The notes beneath the pieces are model-generated. The model did no database searches. It had not been told where the DNA came from and was given only the letters and a program-made list of their open reading frames with translations. The translations under genes were made by a program, and so were the position numbers. A stretch of 5,924 bases of DNA from Acholeplasmatales bacterium DTU056 (GTDB lineage Bacteria; Bacillota_I; Bacilli_A; ML615J-28; CAG-698): positions 8,805 through 14,728 of the forward strand of contig LFRX01000040.1 of the NCBI GenBank assembly GCA_001512985.1. Reading direction: 5' to 3'. Positions 1-5,924 of the stretch are shown here, in pieces; within the stretch, counting starts at the first letter, position 1, and every line of letters begins with the position of its first letter.

Positions 1-623
1 AGTGTTCATCACACCATTGTATCCATTCCCTAGGTATATTATAACAGTTCACATCATTGCATAACATCTACTCAAAATACATAGCAATACCTTCAGTAAA
101 TAACTGCCACAAAAATTTATCATGATTATTATTAAAATCACTAGTTAAAATTCCTTATTCATTTTTGTAGATGTGACCAAGTTTATGATATATCGATCCC
201 ACTAAATCTTCTTTGCTTGTCCATCCTAATTCAAGTATTTTTTACTTCTAACAATATATATTGTTTATTACTTAAAGATACAGCCCATCCAGCCCCATTA
301 CAAAGGCCAAGATATAAAACAATTGTCACATCAACACTTTTTCCAAAATCATTATATAGTTTCTCTAATGTTACATCATAAAATATTTTTACTAAGTCAT
401 TAATTTTATCTTCGTTTCTTAAAGCATTATTTGGTATGGGAAGAAACTCCTTATCAAATGAATAATGATCCAAATTAATCATTTCATTCATATCCGAGAT
501 AAATATATTTTCATCACTATCCACTAAATCATTTATGCATTCTTTCCATTCAGATATAGAAAACAAGTTATTAGTAAAATATAGTTTTAAATTACTTGAT
601 TTATCAACAATTTTAATCTTAAT
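1..623 (-). pseudogene. Decayed gene for a putative HExxH-type metallopeptidase-like protein, running off the left edge
   Basis: The longest open piece covers 231-566 and opens with TTG, but coding-like sequence extends upstream to an ATT codon at 621-623. A Shine-Dalgarno-like AAGGATG (630-636) sits six bases before that ATT, so an original ATG was probably lost there. After LLEVK the frame breaks in a run of six A (238-243). The next frame continues sensibly with ILELGWTSKEDLVG, then HKLGH at 173-187, where a zinc protease would have HExxH. It is then broken by a TAA (155-157) and a TAG (68-70), with protein-like sequence between and after them (LWQLFTEGIAMYFE, then PREWIQWCDEH) up to the window edge. 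Four disablements plus the Glu-to-Lys change in the motif argue for real decay rather than one sequencing error. The metallopeptidase label rests only on the HxxxH pattern and the downstream TEG segment; the exact family is not identified. Confidence 0.8.
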
Positions 624-762
624 AACTTACATCCTTATTAATCATCTATGAAACTAAATTTAAAAAACTTCTTTTTTATTAGTTAATGCAAAGTTTTTTC
701 ATCACAATTAAAAATACTATGATGTGTTAATTTTATTTATATGAAAAATCGTCCATAACATT

Positions 763-784
763 TATAAACCATCAATAGTTTATA
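763..784. repeat. Short inverted repeat between the terminator and the decayed gene
   Basis: TATAAAC and GTTTATA form a perfect 7-base inverted repeat around an 8-base spacer. It lies just past the terminator of the nuclease operon and upstream of the decayed gene, where an operator could be, but it is AT-only apart from one pair and may be chance. I see no convincing -35/-10 pair next to it. Confidence 0.35.
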
Positions 785-826
785 TAAAAAAAGGCTTAAA
801 ACAGTAGATTTTATTGTTTTAAACCT
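785..826 (-). terminator. Intrinsic terminator downstream of the DUF3800-like gene
   Basis: Read on the minus strand, AGGTTTAAAACA and TGTTTTAAGCCT form a 12-pair stem, all Watson-Crick except one U-G wobble, around an 11-base loop. A run of seven T follows at once. It lies about 93 bases after the stop codon of the DUF3800-like gene and so should end its transcript. On the plus strand the stem has a C/A mismatch and no T-run, so it points one way only. Confidence 0.85.
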
Positions 827-865
827 GTTAATTCAATATGTGTAAGACTACCAATTTTGATACAA

Positions 866-895
866 TTACGCACCCCTAATAGATTTTACGCACCC
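866..895. repeat. Two direct copies of TTACGCACCC, 20 bases apart
   Basis: The ten-base word TTACGCACCC occurs at 866-875 and 886-895, an exact 20-base period. The bases after each copy are similar but not identical (CTAAT, TTGAC). It sits between the stop of the DUF3800-like gene and its terminator, and is GC-richer than its flanks. A two-turn spacing suits a protein binding on one face of the DNA. It could also be a remnant of a transposon end or an attachment site; nothing in the sequence decides. Confidence 0.6.
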
Positions 896-919
896 TTGAC
901 TAGTTTAATGCAATTCTAA

Positions 920-2419
920 TTAATCGAGGTCTACATAGTACTTTCCTTTAACAAATGTAAAGATTACATCTGTTGGAAATAGATCCATTCCTGCATTTGC
1001 TAAAGCAACCATATCAAAAGCCCATGGCAAAAGTTGATCAGGAAGTAGATATAAAACCGGACCACTCTCTGTTCTGATTGTCACACATGCTTTTTCAAAT
1101 TTCCCAAATAAACCAACACTTAGTACATGGTATTTTGTGCTACCATTTTTTATTAGTAAATATTTATGTCTATTGTAATCAAAATAGCATATTGCACCTT
1201 TACCATTTATATAGAACTCTTTATTGCCTGCATTCACAGGCTGCAATTTGAGTTTACTCCTCATTGAATCAAACTTCTCGTTCAGATTCTTTAAAGCTAA
1301 GTTGTTCAGTTCCAAACTATGGTTGATAGTCTTATCTTTTATAAACGATTGAAAGTCATCAAATTTATCGATATAGTTCAAGAGTGAGATAAAGCATAAA
1401 AAATCATCTGTATATAATGAGTTGGTAAATTTATAGAAAGATCTATGCGTTCCAACGATAGCCTTTTTCAATGTTTTGTAACATTCAAACATATCTTTAC
1501 TAAGGTTAAACCATTGTTCATCTAGAAGCTTAATATTCTTCGCATCATCAATAGATGTATATCTAGTTTGTTTCGCAATGTTAATAATAAAACGTGATAT
1601 CGTCCCAGCAACAAAATCTGCTATTCTAATTCCAAAATTACTAGCTGAGTCTGCTTCAACTGTTTTAATAAATCCTTCTTCAATTGCAGCAAAGTAAGTA
1701 CTTCCATTACCTTCTTGATCAATATATAGAGATGTGACTTCATATTTATTTTCAATAATGAAATTTTTAAAACCTGAAAAAGCAAAAGAATAATCCCAGT
1801 TGATATCAAAATCATGTGATGTTTCATTGAGAATTATTAATAGTTGATTAATAGCCTCATTCTCTAATTCTTTATGTGGTAGATTTTTGTTATTATTAAG
1901 TAACATTAAACAAAAATTTTTTAATTCAGTTTTAAATTTATTACTATCAAGATATATAGCTTGTATTACATTTTGTGGAAAATATACATTTAATATTTTG
2001 GTAACAATATATCTAAATAGATCAGCATCTATGAATAAATCATTTTTATATTCTTTCAGCAACTGATTTACAATAAATTCTATTTTATTATTAACAGAAA
2101 TATAAACTTTAAAATCATTATCATTTATAAAAGAGAAAACTTCCGTTATCAAGTTTAAGTCATTTTTCTTAAATGAATTTAACCCATACTTATACTTTTT
2201 TACTTTTATAATATTGTTTTTTAATTCATCGACAGAATAAAATTTTTTATAAGCCCTCTCCAGTTCAATATATTTACTTTCTAATTCTTCCAACGAATCA
2301 GTTTGACATCCAACTATAGCAACGACAAAATTTGGTTCGAAATTTTTGTCCCTAACAGTATCATATGAAATTTTTCTACTATGTTCAGATTCATCATAGA
2401 AAAAAGTATGTTTTACCAT
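920..2419 (-). CDS. DUF3800-like protein (RNase H-fold putative nuclease) with long C-terminal extension
   Basis: About 499 residues from the ATG at 2417-2419. An in-frame GTG at 2435-2437 would add six residues, but the ribosome binding site AAGGAGGG (2427-2434) lies inside that extension, so the ATG is preferred. The N-terminus has FFYDESE (Asp9), matching the opening beta-strand YxDES typical of DUF3800. A strand YIDQEG (Asp234) and a block RIADFVAG (Asp268) followed by an Arg complete the acidic pattern of that RNase H-like fold. These three blocks are what I recognise; the middle (about 40-220) is poorly conserved and helical. Residues from about 290 to 499 have no recognised domain, making the protein well longer than a plain DUF3800 protein of roughly 200-300 residues. 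No signal peptide or membrane segment is evident, so it should be cytoplasmic. The gene follows the GIY-YIG gene by 144 bases and ends at an intrinsic terminator. Substrate unknown; a defence role is inference. Confidence 0.82.
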   Translation of the reverse strand: MVKHTFFYDESEHSRKISYDTVRDKNFEPNFVVAIVGCQTDSLEELESKYIELERAYKKFYSVDELKNNIIKVKKYKYGLNSFKKNDLNLITEVFSFINDNDFKVYISVNNKIEFIVNQLLKEYKNDLFIDADLFRYIVTKILNVYFPQNVIQAIYLDSNKFKTELKNFCLMLLNNNKNLPHKELENEAINQLLIILNETSHDFDINWDYSFAFSGFKNFIIENKYEVTSLYIDQEGNGSTYFAAIEEGFIKTVEADSASNFGIRIADFVAGTISRFIINIAKQTRYTSIDDAKNIKLLDEQWFNLSKDMFECYKTLKKAIVGTHRSFYKFTNSLYTDDFLCFISLLNYIDKFDDFQSFIKDKTINHSLELNNLALKNLNEKFDSMRSKLKLQPVNAGNKEFYINGKGAICYFDYNRHKYLLIKNGSTKYHVLSVGLFGKFEKACVTIRTESGPVLYLLPDQLLPWAFDMVALANAGMDLFPTDVIFTFVKGKYYVDLD

Positions 2420-2426
2420 ATCGAAT

Positions 2427-2434
2427 CCCTCCTT
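2427..2434 (-). promoter_or_regulatory. Ribosome binding site that fixes the DUF3800-like start
   Basis: AAGGAGGG on the minus strand stands seven bases before the ATG at 2417-2419. It overlaps codons of the longer GTG-initiated reading, which argues against that start. Confidence 0.85.
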
Positions 2435-2513
2435 CACAAAATTAAAAATAAGACAAGTGATTAAATTATTTATTTTCAGACCAAATTAATCGCTAAATTC
2501 TATAAATTATCAC

Positions 2514-2533
2514 GTAAATTACATCATATTTAC
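2514..2533. repeat. Small inverted repeat between the two nuclease-like genes
   Basis: GTAAAT and ATTTAC form a perfect 6-base inverted repeat with an 8-base spacer, in the 144-base gap between the GIY-YIG and DUF3800-like genes. The gap is very AT-rich, has no clear terminator, and I could not find a convincing promoter in it. It could be an operator or simply chance. Confidence 0.25.
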
Positions 2534-2563
2534 AGCAACAATTGGAGTATAAAAATAATTTAA

Positions 2564-2986
2564 TTATGTAACTTTAAAATCAAGGACACTTGCCAAACCA
2601 TCAATAGAGCTTTGGTCGGTATCTTTATCATTATATTTTGGTTGATTCATTCCATAAATTGCAAGTCTTTCTACTTTCGATAAGTTATCATCATCTAAAT
2701 TAAATTTGTGCCAATAGCCATATGCTACCTCTGAATACCACCTCTTATCATCGGATTTATGTGATCCACTCCCATTACCAATCATACGCATGTATAACGA
2801 TGAAGTTTTAGAATTACCAACTTTACCGACATAAATACATTCATTTGATGAATTATATAAGAAGTAGATGCCTGATTTAAAATCATCAATATGACTTCTA
2901 CTATAGTTTTCCATATCGCTTAAACTTATTTTTCTACCATTCTTTACAGTATCATAAATCTTTCCTGCCAATTCATCTCTAGTCAT
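2564..2986 (-). CDS. Small GIY-YIG nuclease-domain protein
   Basis: A 140-residue protein with an intact GIY-YIG core. GIY is at 39-41 and YVG at 52-54, eleven residues apart as in the family. A conserved Arg lies in the following helix (R67 in LYMRMIG), then GSGSH at 72-76. Glu106 in KVERLAIY is the expected metal ligand, and QPKYN at 115-119 supplies the usual Asn. All the residues expected for strand cleavage are therefore present. The first 36 residues form a small N-terminal extension. There is no obvious separate DNA-binding domain, so this is not a standard two-domain homing endonuclease; a stand-alone nuclease, perhaps with a partner, fits better. The ATG at 2984-2986 is supported by GGAGG at 2992-2996. 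Upstream is an unusual GC-rich leader ending in a terminator-like hairpin; downstream is the DUF3800-like gene on the same strand. The family is solid; the biological role (restriction, defence or element maintenance) is not shown. Confidence 0.87.
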   Translation of the reverse strand: MTRDELAGKIYDTVKNGRKISLSDMENYSRSHIDDFKSGIYFLYNSSNECIYVGKVGNSKTSSLYMRMIGNGSGSHKSDDKRWYSEVAYGYWHKFNLDDDNLSKVERLAIYGMNQPKYNDKDTDQSSIDGLASVLDFKVT

Positions 2987-3000
2987 AACCGTTCCTCCAA

Positions 3001-3037
3001 ATAAATAAAATACCTCTTTTTATTAGGAGAGAGGTAT
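3001..3037 (-). terminator. Terminator-like hairpin just before the GIY-YIG ribosome binding site (possible attenuator)
   Basis: Minus-strand ATACCTCT and AGAGGTAT form a perfect 8-pair stem with a 12-base loop, followed by TTTTATTTAT. The ribosome binding site GGAGG (2992-2996) begins five bases later. The loop starts with CTCC, which could pair with that GGAG. The T-run is interrupted by A, so it may be a weak or conditional terminator. Its position between the structured leader and the start codon fits transcription or translation attenuation; this is inference. Confidence 0.55.
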
Positions 3038-3150
3038 AACCCGTTCAACTGCCTTGAACTTGCGAACAGCTATCTATTACGGCCCATAGGTACTTGAATG
3101 CCGAGCACACGAATACTTAGTGCTGCTTCGGAGCATATGCATCTGCTCAT
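3038..3150 (-). promoter_or_regulatory. GC-rich structured leader upstream of the GIY-YIG gene (unrecognised RNA or attenuation leader)
   Basis: About 49% of bases are G or C here against about 30% around it. On the minus strand there are three hairpins in order. GAGCA/TGCTC spans 3131-3148. CCGAAGCAGCAC pairs with GTGTGCTCGG, with two bulges, across 3101-3131. GTTCAA/TTGAAC spans 3043-3059. A further GTTC at 3064-3067 could compete for the same GAAC, giving alternative folds. Two overlapping short ORFs run through the region: 3070-3150 (26 codons before TAG) and 3077-3142 (21 codons before TAA). Neither has a convincing Shine-Dalgarno sequence. A TATTAT box (3155-3160) could start transcription near 3148, but the -35 is poor. 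It matches no riboswitch, T-box, tRNA or group II intron signature that I know. The direction is inferred from the gene it precedes. Confidence 0.5.
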
Positions 3151-3203
3151 ATATATAATACTAAAAAAACAGCCATTTTTCTTTATTTTTTTACAAAATT
3201 CAT

Positions 3204-3230
3204 AAAAAAAGAACCTCTTTCAAGGTCCTT
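3204..3230 (-). terminator. Intrinsic terminator of the recombinase operon, overlapping the stop codon
   Basis: Minus-strand GGACCTT pairs with GAGGTTC (two G-U wobbles) around a GAAA tetraloop, extended by AA/TT, and is followed by seven T in total. The stem begins inside the TAA stop of the recombinase gene at 3229-3231, so the mRNA would have almost no 3' untranslated region. It separates the recombinase transcript from the leader and nuclease genes. Confidence 0.85.
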
Positions 3231-4809
3231 ATAATGTTATTTCAGCACCACCATTGAATTTGAATGTAATAGTTTTATCTCGGTTTACCGTTCCACTTTC
3301 AACCATCAACATCCATAAATCATCAGACCATTCAGGCAGGTAATTATCTGCTTTTTTTATTTCTAATAAATAGGCCTTCATTTTGATTTCTTGTGCTTGT
3401 TTGTACGCTCGCTTTTCTAAGGTTTTATCAAGTGCTATTTTTGTCGCATCATACTGTGATACTAACTCATCATACTTCTTATTGAAGTCCTCTTGATCCT
3501 GAGCAATTCTAGCATTGTCCTTAATCAACTTATCAACCAAGCCACTAATGACTTCCATTTTGTTCTGAAGCTCTACTACTTTTTTGTCAAGTTCAGAAGT
3601 ATCGGATAATATCACAATGATTTCATTTATATCTTCGATGACTCTATCTTTATCCTTCATCACTATGTTATAGGCTTTTACAAATTTGTCCTTAACCTTG
3701 TCTTCTGCTAATGCAGGTGTTTGGCATTTTTCGTGGTTCTTGTTGTACTTACAGTTACATTGATAAACGAATCTTGAATACTTACTTGTTGAATGCCATT
3801 TCTTTCTACCATAGAATCCACCGCAATCACCACAAATTAGTTTTGAACTGAATATACTGTTTCTAGAATAAGCAGCACCGATCTGTTCTCTTCTCATTAA
3901 CTCAGCTTGAACTATCTCCCATTCTTCTTTATCTATAATTGCAGGGTGACTGTTCTCTACATAATACTGAGGTAAGTGACCTTGATTCTTCTCCACTTTA
4001 TGTTCTAAGAAATCCGTAGTATAGGTCTTTTGAAGCAAGGCATCACCTTTATACTTTTCATTTCTAAGGATTGAATTTATAGTATTTTTTGTCCATTTAT
4101 AGGACTTTCCACTAGGTGTAGGTATTCCTTGAGCTTTTAAGTATTCAGCAATTCCAGTACAGGTTTTTCCTCTCCTTAAGAATAGTTGGTATATCTGCCT
4201 TACTAAAATTGCTTCATTTTCAACAACTACAATTTTACCGTTTTCTTTTTTATATCCAAGCATATTACTATAAGCCCAACTAACTCTACCTTCTTTCATT
4301 CCCCAACGTTTACCCATTGTTACGTTTTGCGAAATACTTCTACTTTCCTCTTGTGCCATACTAGCCATAATTGTAAGTAAGAATTCAGTCTTATCATCCA
4401 GTGACCAGAGATTTTCTTTTTCAAAATAAACCTCGATCCCTTTTGCTTTCAACTTCCTAGTATAAGAAATGGTGTCTAGTGTATTTCTAGCAAATCGTGA
4501 TATTGATTTGGTTATGATAAGGTCAATCTTTCCATCAAGGGCATCCTTAATCATTTCATTGAAACCTTCTCTTCTCTTGGTACTTGTTCCAGAAATACCA
4601 TCATCGGCATAAACTTTAACAAACTCCCATTCGGGTTTTTTTTGGATAAATTCAGTATAATGCTTTACTTGCGTTTCATAGCTTGTTGCTTGCTCTTCAT
4701 CATCTGTCGAAACACGAGCATAAGCTGCAACCTTTCTTCTATTCAATTGACCTAATGGTGAAAGTGTAACAGGATTAATGGTCGATGGAATAACTCTAAC
4801 TTTTGCCAT
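3229..4809 (-). CDS. Large serine recombinase (site-specific integrase/excisionase type), complete
   Basis: A 526-residue protein. The resolvase-type catalytic domain begins at about 26 with AAYARVS; Ser34 is the nucleophile and Arg32 precedes it. DDGISGTS (69-76) and SISRFARN (102-109), with its active-site arginines, follow, then the long E helix around 150-175 (MAQEESRS). A recombinase domain spans about 185-305. A zinc-ribbon block has Cys326, Cys329, Cys351/353 and Cys362. A Lys/Glu-rich coiled coil runs from about 385 to 475, as in large serine integrases. The length is normal for the family, and all key residues are present, so it should cut and join DNA through a phosphoserine link at att-like sites. 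The start ATG (4807-4809) overlaps the upstream gene's stop by one base, with AAAGGAGG seven bases before it, so translational coupling is likely. The gene ends at its own terminator. Its target site and element cannot be read from this window. Confidence 0.96.
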   Translation of the reverse strand: MAKVRVIPSTINPVTLSPLGQLNRRKVAAYARVSTDDEEQATSYETQVKHYTEFIQKKPEWEFVKVYADDGISGTSTKRREGFNEMIKDALDGKIDLIITKSISRFARNTLDTISYTRKLKAKGIEVYFEKENLWSLDDKTEFLLTIMASMAQEESRSISQNVTMGKRWGMKEGRVSWAYSNMLGYKKENGKIVVVENEAILVRQIYQLFLRRGKTCTGIAEYLKAQGIPTPSGKSYKWTKNTINSILRNEKYKGDALLQKTYTTDFLEHKVEKNQGHLPQYYVENSHPAIIDKEEWEIVQAELMRREQIGAAYSRNSIFSSKLICGDCGGFYGRKKWHSTSKYSRFVYQCNCKYNKNHEKCQTPALAEDKVKDKFVKAYNIVMKDKDRVIEDINEIIVILSDTSELDKKVVELQNKMEVISGLVDKLIKDNARIAQDQEDFNKKYDELVSQYDATKIALDKTLEKRAYKQAQEIKMKAYLLEIKKADNYLPEWSDDLWMLMVESGTVNRDKTITFKFNGGAEITL

Positions 4810-5924
4810 TAATTATCCTCCTTTCGATGTTGCTTCAATGCTCTTTGTCGAGCCATTTCCTTCATTTCTGGTGTCCATGATTCTCTTCTAGATCTATCTT
4901 TCCAAAAGGCCTCATGAATCCTTCCATCTTTGAAATGGTAAACTATCTTATTTTCATTAAAAGCTTCTATGTAATCGATGCTATTTTGAACTAACCCATC
5001 TGTTAACTTATCAACACCAAGAACCTGAGATGTTACTTCATTTAGTATTTCTTCTGGTATGGCTTTAGATGCACATGCGTGTTTACCTATTGAGTCGTAA
5101 GTTCTGCATAACCATCTTTTACCTTTACTGCGGTTACATCTATCAAATTTAGCACCACAAACACCACATCTAATTAGGCTGGTATATCTATTTCTTGTAG
5201 GCCTGTGTCCTGTATTATTAGACAACTCACTTCGTTGCTTTCTTAGTTCTTGAGCTATTTGGAAATCTTCAAGTGAAATAATAGGATCATGATCATCATC
5301 AATAACATACATATCCTTTTCACCTTTATTCCTTTTGGTTTTTTTGGAAAGGTAGTCCTCTCTATAAGTTTTTTGAAGAACCAATGCTCCAGTATAGTTG
5401 TAATTCGTTATCATGTTCAAAATGGTTGATTTGTTCCATCTACCACCTTTTAATGCACGCTCTCCTTCATTGTTTAGGATATTTGCTATCATCTGGACTC
5501 CGCATCCATCTAGGTACATTTTAAAAACCCTTTTTACGAGTTCAGCTTGCTCAGGTATGAGTACAAGCTTTCTATTAACTATCTTATAACCATACATGTC
5601 TTTGCCACCCCAAAGTAGTCCTTTTTCAAAATCCTTCTTGATTTTCCATTTGATGTTTTCAGAGTTTGAACGTGCTTCTTCTTGTGCGAAGGAAGCTAAA
5701 AAGGTTAATACCATCTCCCCTTCTGCAGTTAAGGTATGCAAGTTCTGTTCCTCAAAGAATACATCAATTCCAAGTGCTTTTAATTCCCTAACTGTCTTTA
5801 GCATCGTGAATGTGTTTCTTGCAAATCTTGATATGGACTTAACTACAACCATGTCGATTTTCCCCGCCTTACAATCGCTTATAAGCCTTTGGAATTCTTC
5901 TCTTGAGTCCTTTGTTCCAGTTAA
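4809..5924 (-). CDS. Second large serine recombinase, 5' end cut by the right window edge
   Basis: The open frame continues to the last base of the window, giving 371 visible residues; the ATG at 5850-5852 is internal, since family sequence (LTGTKDSREEF, then LISDCKAGKID) precedes it without a stop. The catalytic serine lies beyond the edge. Visible are SISRFARN (residues 30-37), the E-helix block FAQEEARS, a recombinase domain (about 110-225) and a zinc ribbon with Cys253, Cys256, Cys273 and Cys284. After the ribbon it lacks the long coiled coil of its neighbour. It ends instead in a short basic tail containing KDRSRRESWTPEMKEMARQ, which is common in recombinases of this tandem type. It is clearly related to the downstream recombinase, but the two differ most at the C-terminus, where partner choice and synapsis are controlled in this family. 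It is the upstream gene of the pair and probably shares its mRNA. Confidence 0.95.
   Translation of the reverse strand, partial: LTGTKDSREEFQRLISDCKAGKIDMVVVKSISRFARNTFTMLKTVRELKALGIDVFFEEQNLHTLTAEGEMVLTFLASFAQEEARSNSENIKWKIKKDFEKGLLWGGKDMYGYKIVNRKLVLIPEQAELVKRVFKMYLDGCGVQMIANILNNEGERALKGGRWNKSTILNMITNYNYTGALVLQKTYREDYLSKKTKRNKGEKDMYVIDDDHDPIISLEDFQIAQELRKQRSELSNNTGHRPTRNRYTSLIRCGVCGAKFDRCNRSKGKRWLCRTYDSIGKHACASKAIPEEILNEVTSQVLGVDKLTDGLVQNSIDYIEAFNENKIVYHFKDGRIHEAFWKDRSRRESWTPEMKEMARQRALKQHRKEDN
4817..4824 (-). promoter_or_regulatory. Ribosome binding site for the downstream recombinase, inside the upstream gene
   Basis: AAAGGAGG on the minus strand stands seven bases before the ATG at 4807-4809 and lies within the last codons of the upstream recombinase. 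This near-consensus site fixes the start and shows how the second gene is translated from a shared mRNA. Confidence 0.88.

Noticed and set aside
230..245. Programmed frameshift in the A-run of the HExxH-like gene
   Set aside because: A slippery run alone could allow recoding, but two further in-frame stops, the lost start and the changed motif fit simple decay better.
624..762. A gene or clear promoter in the gap upstream of the decayed gene
   Set aside because: Both strands are AT-rich with frequent stops, and no -35/-10 pair with proper spacing stood out.
866..895. CRISPR-like repeats
   Set aside because: Only two copies of ten bases with a ten-base gap, and no cas genes; far too short for an array.
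1621..1827. A 68-codon minus-strand ORF inside the DUF3800-like gene
   Set aside because: It lies wholly within a well-supported gene in another frame, is very rich in Leu, Ile and Lys as expected from shifted AT-rich code, and shows no domain.
2420..2437. GTG start six codons upstream for the DUF3800-like gene
   Set aside because: The extension consists of the ribosome binding site itself, and the YDES strand follows the ATG at the normal distance.
2545..2566. Terminator after the GIY-YIG gene
   Set aside because: The only symmetry (ATAATT/AATTAT) is pure A/T with a one-base loop, too weak to be a convincing terminator.
3038..3150. tRNA, T-box, known riboswitch or group II intron end
   Set aside because: No cloverleaf or T-loop, no T-box TGGNACCGCG, no domain V hairpin and no riboswitch consensus I know could be found in either direction.
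5850..5852. ATG as the start of the upstream recombinase
   Set aside because: The frame stays open to the window edge and the preceding 24 residues match the family, so this Met is internal.

Overview
This AT-rich window (about two-thirds A+T or more, with strong AGGAGG-type ribosome binding sites) looks like accessory DNA of a low-GC Gram-positive bacterium (Bacillota; a clostridial or erysipelotrichial host is a reasonable guess, not proven). Every gene I can support lies on the minus strand, so the window reads from right to left. No rRNA, tRNA, CRISPR array or complete insertion sequence is visible.

Right part (about 3200-5924): two tandem large serine recombinase genes. The upstream one is cut by the right window edge, so its catalytic N-terminus is not visible. 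The downstream one is complete. They overlap by one base (TAATG) and are probably translated from one mRNA, which ends at a hairpin terminator starting on the second gene's own stop codon. Such pairs usually mark one end of an integrative element or prophage-like island.

Middle (about 2990-3170): a stretch of roughly 110 bases with near 50% GC stands out from its AT-rich surroundings. Read on the minus strand it holds several hairpins, two short overlapping ORFs, and a last hairpin followed by a T-rich run just before the ribosome binding site of the next gene. It looks like a regulatory leader or an unrecognised structured RNA.

Centre-left (920-2986): a small GIY-YIG nuclease-like protein followed by a DUF3800-like (RNase H-fold) protein with an unusually long C-terminal extension. 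I see no strong terminator between them, and a good intrinsic terminator follows the second. Two nuclease-like genes behind a structured leader and beside integrase-type recombinases suggest cargo, possibly for defence or element maintenance; that role is inference.

Left end (1-623): a decayed gene for an HExxH-type protein, with a lost start codon, a homopolymer frameshift, two in-frame stops and HExxH changed to HKLGH. It runs off the left edge. Between it and the DUF3800 gene lie a spaced direct repeat, the terminator and a palindrome, with no supportable gene.
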